A stretch of 64,000 bases of DNA from Simplicispira hankyongi (GTDB lineage Bacteria > Pseudomonadota > Gammaproteobacteria > Burkholderiales > Burkholderiaceae_C), in the NCBI RefSeq assembly GCF_003570885.1, contig NZ_QXJC01000008.1, forward strand, positions 36,447-100,446, given 5' to 3'. Position 1 is the stretch's first letter; the number at the start of each line of letters is the position of its first letter. Below the pieces are notes generated by a model that had not been told where the DNA came from, searched no databases, and saw only the letters and a list, made by a program, of their open reading frames with translations. This document shows, in pieces, positions 51,250 through 60,606 of the stretch. A program made the translations under genes and the position numbers.

Positions 51250-51975
51250 TCAGTGGCTGCGCATCCTGGCGCGTAGGCGCGCGATGGATTGGCTGTGCAA
51301 TTGGCATACGCGCGACTCCGTTACGCCCAGGACCGCCGCAATCTCCTTGAGATTCATGTCCTGCTCGTAGTACATGCCCATGATGTACTGCTCACGTTCC
51401 GGGAGCGCCTCTATGGCCGCCACCAGGGCGCTGCGTAGCCGCTGGTCGCGCAGCATGGCCATGGGATCTACCTGGGCATCGGCGGTTTCGTGGCGCTCCA
51501 AGAAACCTTCGCCGTCATCGCCGTCGCCCCGGGTCATGTCTTCCAGGTACACCAGCTGGGTTCCACGAACCTTTCCCAGCAGGCTTTGGTAGTCGGCCAG
51601 AGACATGTCAAGGTCGGCCGCAATTTCAGATTCAAGAGGGCTTCGGCCCAGTTTTTGCTCCAGCCGCTGGACTGCCTTTTCAATGTCCTTCTGGCTCTTG
51701 CGCGAGCTTCGGGACATCCAGTCGGTCTCGCGCAGTTCGTCCAGCATGGCGCCGCGTATACGTTGTGTGGCAAAAGTTTCGAATTGCACACCTTGCGTGG
51801 CTTCGAACCGCATCAAGGCTTCGGACAAACCGATCATCCCGACCTGGATCAGGTCGTCAATTTCCACATTGGCGGGCAGCTTGGCGATCATGTGGTGCGC
51901 CAAGCGCCGTACCAGAGGTACGTGCTGGCGAATCAAGGCATCGCGATCGAGCTGTCCTTTTGCGGTGTAGGTCAC
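51250..51975 (-). CDS. fliA: RNA polymerase sigma-28 factor FliA
   Basis: The 241-residue flagellar class III sigma factor has region 2 (DALIRQHVPLVRRLAHHMIAKLPANVEIDDLIQVGMIGLSEALMRFE), region 3 (LDMSLADYQSLLGKVRG) and region 4 (EREQYIMGMYYEQDMNLKEIAAVLGVTESRVCQLHSQSIARLRAR). These are characteristic of FliA. Length fits (239 aa in E. coli). The start is given as GTG 51975, just after the flhG stop, because it yields the usual VTYTAKGQLDRDAL N-terminus; longer in-frame starts exist. It is the last gene of the flhB-A-F-G-fliA operon and is convergent with the flgN-like gene. Confidence 0.92.
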   Translation of the reverse strand: MTYTAKGQLDRDALIRQHVPLVRRLAHHMIAKLPANVEIDDLIQVGMIGLSEALMRFEATQGVQFETFATQRIRGAMLDELRETDWMSRSSRKSQKDIEKAVQRLEQKLGRSPLESEIAADLDMSLADYQSLLGKVRGTQLVYLEDMTRGDGDDGEGFLERHETADAQVDPMAMLRDQRLRSALVAAIEALPEREQYIMGMYYEQDMNLKEIAAVLGVTESRVCQLHSQSIARLRARMRSH

Positions 51976-51976
51976 G

Positions 51977-52771
51977 TCAGTGGCTCGTTGCAAAGTGCGC
52001 GGCGCAGAAGGTGTCACGGCTAGATGGTAGCGTAGCGTACATCCCCGCAGGGGCGAGGGTTTCGGCATTCTCCAGAAGTTCGAGGGTCAGGCGCTGCAAA
52101 TCTGCAGGGCGGTCCGGATCCAGGGCGAGCGTGCGGGGAATGCGACCCAGGTGCGTGTCTGCACATTCGCACAATACGCGCAACTGCTGGTGTGCAGCAG
52201 CGCGTTGTCGCTGGCCGTGTGCCAATCGCACCACCGTGCCCGCCAGACCAGCATGCAGCGCGAGCCATTTAAGGTCCGCATATGTCTTCATGACCGCTTT
52301 GTCACCTTCTTCGAGCAGCAGCAAGGGTGATGCAAGGTTTTCGGCGGTGAGGCAAGACGCCAACACGGGTATGGGCGCATACAGAACCACCACAGCGTAG
52401 TGGCGCAGCAGCGGTTGCAAGCCGCGCAGTGGCGCTGTGCTGGTGCGTTCAAAAGGCGCCAGGGTGGCGAGCCCGCGCGCGGCGGGAAGTACCGCCAGCA
52501 ATTGTTCGTTCTGGGTGGATTCGCCCTGAGGCGCTTCTATCCAGAGGTTGTGTTCGAGCAGATCGATCAGCCCTGGCGCGTCTGCGGATTCATTTGCCGT
52601 GCCATCGAGTACGACGGTGGAATACCCCTGCCCCTGCAGGTGGGTGCAAATGGTCCACAGCACCTCAAGCGAGCGGCCTCCTGGCGCAGCGGCCACTGAA
52701 ATCAGCCGCAAGGCGTCTTGAGGCGTCCGGCCGTACAAGCTGGTACCTTGGTGCAGGCCGAATTCAAGCAT
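51977..52771 (-). CDS. flhG: Degenerate FlhG/MinD-like protein
   Basis: The 264-residue protein sits between flhF and fliA, where FlhG/FleN (a MinD-type ATPase that sets flagellar number) normally is. The fold can be traced (QDALRLISVAAAPGGRSLEVLWTICTHLQGQGYSTVVLDG). The deviant Walker A (KGGVGKT) is replaced by AAPGGRSLE, and neither signature lysine is present. The switch-II DTPPG is also not found. It is therefore probably a nucleotide-free pseudo-ATPase; it may still modulate FlhF. The start ATG overlaps the end of flhF by 8 bp. Confidence 0.75.
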   Translation of the reverse strand: MLEFGLHQGTSLYGRTPQDALRLISVAAAPGGRSLEVLWTICTHLQGQGYSTVVLDGTANESADAPGLIDLLEHNLWIEAPQGESTQNEQLLAVLPAARGLATLAPFERTSTAPLRGLQPLLRHYAVVVLYAPIPVLASCLTAENLASPLLLLEEGDKAVMKTYADLKWLALHAGLAGTVVRLAHGQRQRAAAHQQLRVLCECADTHLGRIPRTLALDPDRPADLQRLTLELLENAETLAPAGMYATLPSSRDTFCAAHFATSH

Positions 52772-54224
52772 CGACGAGACCTCGTTCCCGTGGCTGCTCG
52801 GGACTGTGCGAGAAGAAGAAATTGAGTTCACTGGCCTTGGGGTCGAAGGCTGAACGCGCTGGAGAGCGCATGGACGTTGCCACCAACGCGTGGGCGTCCG
52901 CTGTTTCCCAGTCTTCCGGAACCCGCTGGCCGTTGGTCACGCCGCGCAGCAGCAATTGGTGGCGGATCAGCGCATCCACCGCGGGCCCAAGTTTCACGGC
53001 TTCGTCCACCTTGGTCAGAATGGCTTGCTGAGTTCCGGAGGTCTTGAATGCCACCAGGGTGTCTTCCAGCGTGTCGCCATGGCTGCCGGCATTGAGCACC
53101 AGCAGGCGGTTGACTTCGGGCAGATCGAGTACGTCCAGCATGTCGCGGCGGCGTGGATCGCGCGGGGCGACGCCGGTGGTATCGATCAACACCATTTTTT
53201 TGCTGCTGAGCAGGCCGAGCAAATCTTGCAAAGCGGCTTGGTCGTGTGCCAGATGCGCGACGATACCCAGCATACGGCCGTAGCTGCGCAACTGCTCATG
53301 CGCTCCGACCCGGTACGTATCGAGCGTGATCAAGCCCACGCTGGCGGGGCCGTGGATGCGAGCGCACAGCGCAGCGAGCTTGGCGGTGGTGGTGGTTTTG
53401 CCCACGCCGGTTGACCCGACCAGGGCATACGTGCCGCCTTGCTCGTACAAAGGGAGCATCGCGGCATCCGTCTTGAGGTTGCGCTCCAGAACTTCCATCA
53501 GCCAGCGCACTGATTCGGCAGCATTGAGATCGTCCGGCAGGCGCTCGAGGATGGTGCGGGCGAGCGCGGGGGAGTAGCCGCCGCGGATCAGCTTGAGCAT
53601 GAGGTTCGACTGAATCGGGTTTTGCCTGGCCTGACCCAACCAGGACAGGGTGTTGAAGCGGTCTTCAATCAGGTCCTTCATGGCCTGCAATTCATGCATC
53701 AGGTTTTTCTGGCCTGCAAGTGACGTGGCGGGTGCGGCCGCCGCAGGCTCACGGCGCACGCGCGATGCCGCAGCATTTGGTGCAGATTTCAGGGGGTTGT
53801 GGCGCTGCACGGGTGCAGAAGCTGGTCGTGGAGCAGGCGTTGGTTCACTGGGCTGGGCCTGCCGGCCTGCATCGGAAAGATCGGATTCGCCCAGTGCGTC
53901 ATGGCGGCGGCGCAGCATGCGCTCGCGCACATAGTCCTGGAACGACAGGGTGCTCATCGCCAGTTGCTCCGTGTCCTGGTGAACGGGGTTGCGTGCGGGG
54001 CGTTCCTCTATGGTTGCGGCTTCCAGTCGGCCTGCGCTGCGTGGTGGCGTGGCCACCTGTGTGGGCTCATCCAGAGCGCTGAGAGATTCTTCCGCAGTGG
54101 CCACCACTTCCACACCATTCGGGGTGGGGCGGTTGGAGAGAATCAGCGTGCCATCGCCAAAAGCCATGCGGGCCTTGGCGAGCGCCTCGCGGGCCGTGGG
54201 CGCGTGGAAGCGTTTGATGTTCAT
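52764..54224 (-). CDS. flhF: Flagellar SRP-like GTPase FlhF
   Basis: The 486-residue GTPase controls flagellar placement at the pole. It has the N-terminal B domain (MNIKRFHAPTAREALAKARMAFGDGTLILSN), a low-complexity linker rich in Pro/Ala/Arg (~110-165), and a helical N domain. The G domain P-loop GSTGVGKTTTT is at 270-280. LITLDTYRVGAHEQLRSYGRMLG and VLIDTTGVAPRD follow, then a TKVDEAVKLG specificity motif. Unlike its partner FlhG, all nucleotide-binding motifs are intact. It overlaps flhA by 4 bp. Confidence 0.94.
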   Translation of the reverse strand: MNIKRFHAPTAREALAKARMAFGDGTLILSNRPTPNGVEVVATAEESLSALDEPTQVATPPRSAGRLEAATIEERPARNPVHQDTEQLAMSTLSFQDYVRERMLRRRHDALGESDLSDAGRQAQPSEPTPAPRPASAPVQRHNPLKSAPNAAASRVRREPAAAAPATSLAGQKNLMHELQAMKDLIEDRFNTLSWLGQARQNPIQSNLMLKLIRGGYSPALARTILERLPDDLNAAESVRWLMEVLERNLKTDAAMLPLYEQGGTYALVGSTGVGKTTTTAKLAALCARIHGPASVGLITLDTYRVGAHEQLRSYGRMLGIVAHLAHDQAALQDLLGLLSSKKMVLIDTTGVAPRDPRRRDMLDVLDLPEVNRLLVLNAGSHGDTLEDTLVAFKTSGTQQAILTKVDEAVKLGPAVDALIRHQLLLRGVTNGQRVPEDWETADAHALVATSMRSPARSAFDPKASELNFFFSHSPEQPRERGLVDA

Positions 54225-56302
54225 GCCGTTGCTCCTTTGAGGATGGGGCCAATTCGAATGGTGTGTGTTTCAGGGATTTCGCTGTGCGCCAGCACCTGTA
54301 GGCGCGGCGCCACGCGGCGTACCAAGCGCGAGATCGCGCCGCGAATCGCGTCCGGCACCAGCAGGCAGGCGGGGAGGCCCATTTCCTCCTGGCGCAGCGC
54401 GACTTCGGCTGCTTTGTGCGTCAGGATGTCGGCCACGCCGGGGTCCAGCGCCGGACCATTGGCGTTGCCCAATGCCTGCACGAGCAGGCGCTCGAGACCG
54501 GGTTCGATGGCGATGACGTTGAGCTCACGTGTTGGGCCGTAGATTTGCTGCACGATGGCCGGTGACAGGGCCACACGCACGCGCTTGGCCAGTTCGACGG
54601 GGTCGGTCGTGGCGCCGGCATGCTCGGCCAGTGTCTCGACGATGGTGCGGATATCCCGAATGTGCACGGACTCTTCCAGCAGCAGCTGCAGCACTTTCTG
54701 GAACGTCGCGATCGACACCATTTTGGGAACCACTTCTTCGATGAGCTTGGGGGCCAGCTTGGCGACATGCTCGACCAGTTGCTGGGTTTCGGTGCGGCTC
54801 AAAAGCTTGGCTGCCTGCACTTGCATCAAGTGTGACAAATGGGTTGCCATGACGGTTTCCGAATCAACAACGGTAAAACCGGCCATTTGCGCCGCTTCCT
54901 TCTGCTGGTTGTCGATCCAGTGCGCCGGTAGCCCAAAGGCGGGGTCGGTGGTGGGCGTACCGATGAGCGGTGTTGAAATGCCACCCGGGTTGATGGCCAG
55001 GTGCATACCGGGAAAAGCCTCGCCTTCGCCCACCACCACGCCGCGCAGGGTGATGCGGTACGCGCTGGGCTTGAGTTCGAGGTTGTCACGGACGTGCACA
55101 GGTGGTGGCAGAAATCCCACCTCCTGTGCGAACTTGCGTCGCACGCCCTTGATGCGGGTGAGCAGGTCGCCCTGGCGTGTCTTGTCCACCAGGGCAATCA
55201 GGCGGTAGCCGAGTTCAAGGCCCAGTAAATCGATGGGCTGCAGGTCGTCCCAGGTCGCTTCACCGTCTCCCGTTGGTGCGGCCGGGGCTTCAACGGGTGG
55301 CGGCACCTTGGCGCGTTCCAACAGGACCCAGGAGAGATAGCCCAATGCGGCGCCAATCGTCAGGAACACTGCGTGGGGCATACCGGGAATCAGCCCGAGC
55401 AGAATCAGAATGCTTGCGGTAATGCCCAATACCTTGGGTGACATGAACAGCTGGTGCACGATCTGATGGCCCATGTCGGAGTCTTTGCCGACGCGTGAGA
55501 TCACCATGGCGGCTGCGACCGAGATCAACAGGCCTGGAATCTGTGCCACCAGCGCATCGCCGACCGCCATCAGGATGTAGGTGTCCGCCGCCTTACCGGC
55601 GGACAGGCCATGCTGCAGCATTCCGATGGAAAAGCCCCCCACGATGTTGATCAAGAGGATGAGGATGCCGGCCATGGCATCGCCGCGCACGAACTTGGAG
55701 GCGCCGTCCATGGAGCCGAAGAAGTTGGCTTCTTCTGCCACCTCGGCGCGCCGGCGCTTGGCTTCCGTCTCGTCGATCAGACCGGCATTCAGATCGGCAT
55801 CGACCGCCATCTGTTTGCCGGGCATGGCGTCGAGCGTGAAGCGCGCCGATACTTCAGCAATGCGTTCGGCGCCCTTGGTGATCACGATGAAGTTGATGAC
55901 CACCAGGATGGCGAAAACAATCAGGCCCACGGCGAAATTCCCGCCAATCAGGAAATGGCCAAAGGCTTCAATCACCGCCCCGGCCGCGCCGGGGCCGGTA
56001 TGGCCTTCGAGCAGCACCACGCGCGTGGAGGCGACGTTGAGCGACAGGCGCATCAATGTGGTCAGCAGCAGTACCGAGGGAAAAGCGGCAAAGTCCAGTG
56101 GCCGCAGCATGTAGGCGGCGACCATCATCACCATCAGGGCGACCGCGATGTTGAGGGTGAAAAAAGTGTCCAGCAGCCATGGTGGAATCGGCAGCACCAT
56201 CAGGGCCAGGATGGCGACCACCAAAAGCGGCGCAGATAGCCCCGTTGCGCCAGCGAGGCGGCTGCCCGCCCATTGCCGGGCTGACTGGATGGTGGTGGTC
56301 AT
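54221..56302 (-). CDS. flhA: Flagellar type III export protein FlhA
   Basis: The 693-residue inner-membrane core of the flagellar export gate has about eight transmembrane segments in the first ~320 residues, with the conserved FHIPEP-region sequence (RFTLDAMPGKQMAVDADLNAGLID and EANFFGSMDGASKFVRGD). A large cytosolic domain (~360-690) binds chaperones. Length and sequence match E. coli and Salmonella FlhA (692 aa). It overlaps both flhB (56299-56302) and flhF (54221-54224), so the three genes are translationally coupled. Confidence 0.96.
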   Translation of the reverse strand: MTTTIQSARQWAGSRLAGATGLSAPLLVVAILALMVLPIPPWLLDTFFTLNIAVALMVMMVAAYMLRPLDFAAFPSVLLLTTLMRLSLNVASTRVVLLEGHTGPGAAGAVIEAFGHFLIGGNFAVGLIVFAILVVINFIVITKGAERIAEVSARFTLDAMPGKQMAVDADLNAGLIDETEAKRRRAEVAEEANFFGSMDGASKFVRGDAMAGILILLINIVGGFSIGMLQHGLSAGKAADTYILMAVGDALVAQIPGLLISVAAAMVISRVGKDSDMGHQIVHQLFMSPKVLGITASILILLGLIPGMPHAVFLTIGAALGYLSWVLLERAKVPPPVEAPAAPTGDGEATWDDLQPIDLLGLELGYRLIALVDKTRQGDLLTRIKGVRRKFAQEVGFLPPPVHVRDNLELKPSAYRITLRGVVVGEGEAFPGMHLAINPGGISTPLIGTPTTDPAFGLPAHWIDNQQKEAAQMAGFTVVDSETVMATHLSHLMQVQAAKLLSRTETQQLVEHVAKLAPKLIEEVVPKMVSIATFQKVLQLLLEESVHIRDIRTIVETLAEHAGATTDPVELAKRVRVALSPAIVQQIYGPTRELNVIAIEPGLERLLVQALGNANGPALDPGVADILTHKAAEVALRQEEMGLPACLLVPDAIRGAISRLVRRVAPRLQVLAHSEIPETHTIRIGPILKGATA

Positions 56303-57450
56303 GCAGGCGCACCTTGTCGTGTTTTAAGGCCCAGAGGATCGAGCTCTGGATCGATGTAGGGCTCAGGCACCTCGCCGGGCATTTGGCCTTCGCCGCGCAA
56401 TGCCGCCTTCAGGCGGTACACATAGGCCAGCACCTGGGCCACGGCCGTGTAGAGCGCAGCGGGAATCGGCTGGTCCAGATCGGCATTGGCGTAGAGCGCA
56501 CGCGCCAGCATGGGCGACTGCAGCACAGGTACCTCGTTGGCTTTGGCAAGATCGCGGATGCGCATGGCGACCAGGTCGGTGCCCTTGGCAATGACCTGTG
56601 GTGCGCTCATGCTGTCGTCGTACTTGAGTGCCACGGCATAGTGGGTAGGGTTCATCACCACAAAATCAGCCTTGGGAACGGCAGATACGCTGGCGCGGTC
56701 GGCGATCTCGCGCTGGCGCTGGCGCATGCGGCCCTTGATCTCGGGGTTGCCGTCGGACTCCTTGTGTTCCTGCTTGACTTCCTGGTGCGACATCTTGAGC
56801 CGCTGGCGGAAGAAAACACTCTGCAACGGCACATCGATCAGTGCCGCCAAGAAAACCACCAGGAGCAGCAAACTTGTACCCGCGATCAACCAGTCGGCTA
56901 TATGGGAGAGCGCCGAGGGCGAGGGCTGAAGCACCAGCATCGCCATTTCGTCAATGCTGTGGCCGAGGTAGTTCCAACCCACCGCGGCCAGGATGCCGGT
57001 CATCAGCACCATCTTGGCCACGTTGGCCATCTGCTGCTTGGAAAAAAGATTCGCCGCGCCCTTGAGTGGGTTCAGTCGACTGAAATCGGGCGCTATCGGC
57101 TTGATGCTCCAAACCCATCCACCGGCGCCGATGGCGCTGAGCAATGCTGCGCTTCCGGTGAGCGCGGCAAAGACCATGCTGGCGATGAGCCCCGTCCCGG
57201 TCATGGACTGCAGGCGCGCGATCATGGATCCGGGTGACTTCATGGTGGCCGCGTCAAAGGCCAATTGGCGCACCATGTCCAGGCGCAAATGGTCAATCAG
57301 GCGCGGGGTAAACATCAGCAGCGCCATCGCGCCTGCGCCCAGAATGGCCAGGTGCGAGAGATCGCGCGAACGTGCTGCTTGCCCGTCGGTGCGGGCTTTT
57401 TGTAGCTTGCGCTCGGTGGCGGGGAGATTGCGGTCCTGGCTCGATTCCAT
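56299..57450 (-). CDS. flhB: Flagellar type III export switch protein FlhB
   Basis: The 383-residue substrate-specificity switch of the export apparatus has four membrane segments in the N-terminal ~210 residues. The autocleavage motif NPTH at 267-270 (FVVMNPTHYAVALKYD) precedes a C-terminal cytosolic domain ending GLKTRQGAPA. It changes export from rod/hook to filament substrates. Length matches Salmonella FlhB (383 aa). The start ATG follows cheZ by 105 bp, and that gap contains a GC hairpin. Confidence 0.95.
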   Translation of the reverse strand: MESSQDRNLPATERKLQKARTDGQAARSRDLSHLAILGAGAMALLMFTPRLIDHLRLDMVRQLAFDAATMKSPGSMIARLQSMTGTGLIASMVFAALTGSAALLSAIGAGGWVWSIKPIAPDFSRLNPLKGAANLFSKQQMANVAKMVLMTGILAAVGWNYLGHSIDEMAMLVLQPSPSALSHIADWLIAGTSLLLLVVFLAALIDVPLQSVFFRQRLKMSHQEVKQEHKESDGNPEIKGRMRQRQREIADRASVSAVPKADFVVMNPTHYAVALKYDDSMSAPQVIAKGTDLVAMRIRDLAKANEVPVLQSPMLARALYANADLDQPIPAALYTAVAQVLAYVYRLKAALRGEGQMPGEVPEPYIDPELDPLGLKTRQGAPA

Positions 57451-57515
57451 GATGGCATGACGGGTGGTGTCAGGCCATTGTCGTGAGCAGCGCCGAAATC
57501 TAAAGCACGATAAGC

Positions 57516-57530
57516 GGGCGGGACCCGCCC
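57516..57530. terminator. GC-rich hairpin between cheZ and flhB
   Basis: GGGCGGG and CCCGCCC are separated by one base, followed on the plus strand by TTTATT. The T-rich side faces the cheZ stop (rightward direction), while the neighbouring genes run leftward, so it may instead attenuate or simply pause transcription between cheZ and flhB. Confidence 0.3.
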
Positions 57531-57555
57531 TTTATTCAGAACGCAAGTGGGGGGG

Positions 57556-58185
57556 CTAAAACCCTAGGCTGGCCAGAAGATCATCCACTTGAGACTGGTC
57601 GGTGACGACGTCGGACGTCGCTTCGGGGTTGACGACCGGGCCTGAGAGATGGGGTGTCTTGGCTTCCACCGTGGGAACGACCACATGGGGCGGTGCTGTC
57701 TGGATGACGAGTTGAACCAGTTGCGCCTCGATGGTGGCGGCCAGCGCCACCACGCGCGCAATCACCTGCCCGGTGAGGTCGTGGAAATCCTGCGCCATCA
57801 TGATTTCTGTGAGGTGCTCATCCGCTGCTTGGGCGATCTGCGAGACGTCTTCCAGAAAATTCATGATGGCGCCGGTGGCCACCGCCGCGACTGGGTCACG
57901 CACCAGCACCTCACGCATGCGCTTTGCCTCGGTGGCCAGGTGGTCGTGCTGCACCTTGGCCTGCTCCACCCGCGTCAAGACCTTTTCCGCAGCTTCACCT
58001 GTCAGCCGGGCAATGTACGAGAGGCGACTTTGTGCATCCGGCAGCTCGCCCACGGTGCTGCGCAACTGGTCGGCATAACCAAGCTCATTGAGGGAGTCAT
58101 GCAACTGACGCGTCAGCAGACCGATTTTTTGGTGCACGTCGGGCTCGGTGGACGCGAGGGTATCGGAGGCGGTGCTCATTTCCAT
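57556..58185 (-). CDS. cheZ: Chemotaxis phosphatase CheZ
   Basis: The 209-residue CheY-P phosphatase has long helical hairpins, and the catalytic motif QDFHDLTGQVIARV carries D136 and Q140, equivalent to E. coli D143/Q147. The C-terminal peptide QVDDLLASLGF matches the CheY-binding tail. CheZ quickly removes the phosphate from CheY and so sets the tumble bias. It follows cheY by 6 bp and belongs to the leftward motA-motB-cheY-cheZ run. Confidence 0.95.
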   Translation of the reverse strand: MEMSTASDTLASTEPDVHQKIGLLTRQLHDSLNELGYADQLRSTVGELPDAQSRLSYIARLTGEAAEKVLTRVEQAKVQHDHLATEAKRMREVLVRDPVAAVATGAIMNFLEDVSQIAQAADEHLTEIMMAQDFHDLTGQVIARVVALAATIEAQLVQLVIQTAPPHVVVPTVEAKTPHLSGPVVNPEATSDVVTDQSQVDDLLASLGF

Positions 58186-58191
58186 GGCGGT

Positions 58192-58578
58192 CTATAGCCC
58201 GGCTTTCTTGATGATCAAGGTGACTTTCTCTTCGAGTGTGGCCTTGGTGAAGGGCTTGACGATGTAGCCTGCCGCACCGCCTTGGGCCGCCGCGACGATG
58301 TCTTCCTTGCGCGCTTCCGCAGTGACCATCAGCACCGGCAGGTGCTTGAGTTTTTCGTCCGCCTTGATCTCCCCGAGCAACTGGAACCCATTCATGTTGG
58401 GCATGTTGATATCGGTAACCACGAAGTCGAATTTGGAATTGCGCAGCTTGTGCAAGGCGGCGACGCCGTCTTCCGCCTCGTCGGCGTCGGTGAAACCGCT
58501 CTCCTTGAGGAGGTTGCGAACGATGCGCCGCATCGTGGAAAAGTCGTCAACGATCAGGAAGCGAAGGGCATTGGCCAC
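58192..58578 (-). CDS. cheY: Chemotaxis response regulator CheY
   Basis: The 128-residue single-domain receiver has the acid pocket D11-D12, phosphoacceptor D56 (VVTDINMPN), T86 (MVTAEA) and K108 (IVKPF), all the key residues of a functional CheY. It is phosphorylated by CheA and then binds the flagellar switch to change rotation direction. cheZ follows 6 bp later. CheA, CheW and receptors are not in this window, so they must lie elsewhere. Confidence 0.96.
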   Translation of the reverse strand: MANALRFLIVDDFSTMRRIVRNLLKESGFTDADEAEDGVAALHKLRNSKFDFVVTDINMPNMNGFQLLGEIKADEKLKHLPVLMVTAEARKEDIVAAAQGGAAGYIVKPFTKATLEEKVTLIIKKAGL

Positions 58579-58617
58579 GTGGGACCCTTTCGGTCGAAAA
58601 ATGCAAAAAACTCTGCC

Positions 58618-59607
58618 TTAAGGGCGCAAAGCGGGGGCAGACGCCGTGGGAGCTTGTGGGCTCGCTGTGCTGGCTGCTGTGACTTTGGCCACCGGGGTAT
58701 CTGTTTGTAATTCTGCCGATTGTGCCGCAGGCGACGTGTGTGCACCGCCCAGCAGGCGTTCTTCGGCCTCGCGCGTCAGTACCGTGATGCTGATGCGCCG
58801 GTTGGCAGCGGCGCGCGGGTGCTCGGGATCGAGCGGGTCGCTTGCCGCGAGCCCCACCACCCGTGCCAGTTTGTCGTCTGGCATGCCTGCCGCCACCAGT
58901 TCCCGGCGAGAGGCATTGGCGCGGTCCGCAGACAATTCCCAATTGCTGTAGCCACGCTCTCCGTTGCCATAAGGGGTTGCGTCGGTATGGCCGGCAAGGC
59001 TCACCCGATTCTCGACACCGCCGAGCGCCGCGCCGATTTCGCGCAGGATGTCGCGCATGTAGGGCTTGACCAGTGCGCTGCCACTGTCAAACATCGGGCG
59101 GTTCTGGTCGTCGACGATTTGGATCTGCAAGCCATCGGGCGTCACGTCGATGTGGATTTGCGAGCGGAACTCGTTAAGGCGCGGGTTTCCCGCAATGATG
59201 CTGTCCATCCGGTCCCGCAGCGTTTTGATGCGCTGTACATCGCGCTCCGCTTGCTGAGCGCGCATTTCTTCAGCCGTGATGTTTTTGTTGGTGCTTTTTT
59301 TTGCATCGCTACGCCGCACTTGGCCATATACCTTGCTCAGATCGTTGCCGCCGCCTGGAATGATGCTGGAGCTGTTGCCCGCGCCAGTGCCGCCACTCAT
59401 GGCAACCTTCAAGGGCGCATGGAAATAGCTGGCAATGCCTTCGAGTTCACCCTTGGCGGTCGAACCCAGCAGCCACATCAGCAAGAAAAATGCCATCATG
59501 GCGGTCACGAAATCGGCGTAGGCAATCTTCCAGGCGCCGCCATGCACCGCGTGGTGTGCCTTTTTCGCGCGCTTGACGATGATGGGTTGGAGCTTTTTTT
59601 CCGCCAT
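58618..59607 (-). CDS. motB: Flagellar stator protein MotB
   Basis: The 329-residue stator subunit has a short cytosolic N-terminus, and the proton-carrying aspartate D32 lies in the single membrane helix (YADFVTAMMAFFLLMWLLG). A plug/linker region follows, then an OmpA-like peptidoglycan-binding domain (~165-275) with VSLAGHTDATPYGNGERGYSNWELSADRANASRRELVAAG. The C-terminus is Ala/Pro/Thr-rich. It forms the proton channel with MotA. It starts 10 bp after motA; the D32 proton type fits a proton-driven rather than a sodium (PomB) motor, by inference. Confidence 0.95.
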   Translation of the reverse strand: MAEKKLQPIIVKRAKKAHHAVHGGAWKIAYADFVTAMMAFFLLMWLLGSTAKGELEGIASYFHAPLKVAMSGGTGAGNSSSIIPGGGNDLSKVYGQVRRSDAKKSTNKNITAEEMRAQQAERDVQRIKTLRDRMDSIIAGNPRLNEFRSQIHIDVTPDGLQIQIVDDQNRPMFDSGSALVKPYMRDILREIGAALGGVENRVSLAGHTDATPYGNGERGYSNWELSADRANASRRELVAAGMPDDKLARVVGLAASDPLDPEHPRAAANRRISITVLTREAEERLLGGAHTSPAAQSAELQTDTPVAKVTAASTASPQAPTASAPALRP

Positions 59608-59617
59608 GGCCCAGCTC

Positions 59618-60478
59618 TTACTTCCTGCCCTTCACATGGGCTTCAAGCTCCAGGAACGTAGGCCGCGCGGTCGCGAACAGCACCTTGCGACCAAACTCAA
59701 TGGCTGTGGCTGGGTTGTATCCCTGCATGCTTGCAAGCAGCGTGGCTTTGATGCACTGCAGTTCCTTGGCAGCCTCGTCCACCTGCTGCTCCATCAGGCC
59801 GGCCAGTGGTTCGACGGCGCCATAGGCCAGCAAAATACCCAGAAAAGTACCCACCAAGGCAGATGCAATCATGCCGCCCAGCACGGAAGGCGGCTGGCCC
59901 ACCGAACCCATGGTGTTCACCACACCGAGCACGGCGGCCACGATACCGAAGGCCGGCAACGCGCCCGCGAGGCGTGCAAGGGCGGCCGCTGGTGCACGCG
60001 CCTCTTCGTGGTGCGTGTCGATTTCGCTGTCCATCAGCGATTCGATTTCGTGCGAATTGAGATTGCCCGAAACCATCATGCGCAGATAGTCGGTCAGGAA
60101 TTCGATGACATGGTGATCCGCGCCCACGACGGGGTATTTCTTGAAAATCTCGGATTCCTGCGGCGCCTCGACGTCCTTCTCGATGGCCATCAGCCCGTCC
60201 TTGCGGGCTTTTTGCAGGATCTCGTAGAGCATGGCCATCAGCTCCATGTAACGCGCCTTGGTGTATTTCGATCCCTTGAACAACCCGGGCATGCTGGAGA
60301 CGGTGGCCTTGAGCAGTTTGGGCTGATTGGTGACGATGAACGAACCAAACGCGGCCCCACCAATCGTGATCATTTCAAAGGGCAAGGCTTCGAGCAGCAC
60401 ATGGATGTTGCCGCCGTGCGCGACGAAGACGCCGAACACACAGCCGAAGGTGATGATGTAGCCGACGATAACGATCAT
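59618..60478 (-). CDS. motA: Flagellar stator protein MotA
   Basis: The 286-residue proton-channel subunit has four membrane helices: two near the N-terminus (~2-50) and two at ~165-225 (GIVAAVLGVVNTMGSVG, then ALVGTFLGILLAYGAVEPL). The large cytosolic loop between carries the charged residues that interact with FliG. Length matches E. coli MotA (295 aa). It is the first gene of the leftward motAB-cheYZ-flhBAFG-fliA run. The 438-bp region upstream is shared with the flagellin gene. Confidence 0.95.
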   Translation of the reverse strand: MIVIVGYIITFGCVFGVFVAHGGNIHVLLEALPFEMITIGGAAFGSFIVTNQPKLLKATVSSMPGLFKGSKYTKARYMELMAMLYEILQKARKDGLMAIEKDVEAPQESEIFKKYPVVGADHHVIEFLTDYLRMMVSGNLNSHEIESLMDSEIDTHHEEARAPAAALARLAGALPAFGIVAAVLGVVNTMGSVGQPPSVLGGMIASALVGTFLGILLAYGAVEPLAGLMEQQVDEAAKELQCIKATLLASMQGYNPATAIEFGRKVLFATARPTFLELEAHVKGRK

Positions 60479-60606
60479 GGTGGGGCGATTCTGGCAGAGC
60501 TCCCGTGCTTTGTTTCACGGAACTGCGCTGCCTAGCCCAGCCAGATCGGGCCGCTGTGCGGTGGTAGAGGCACTGATATTGGCAGTGGCAGGGTGGCGCA
60601 GAGTCT

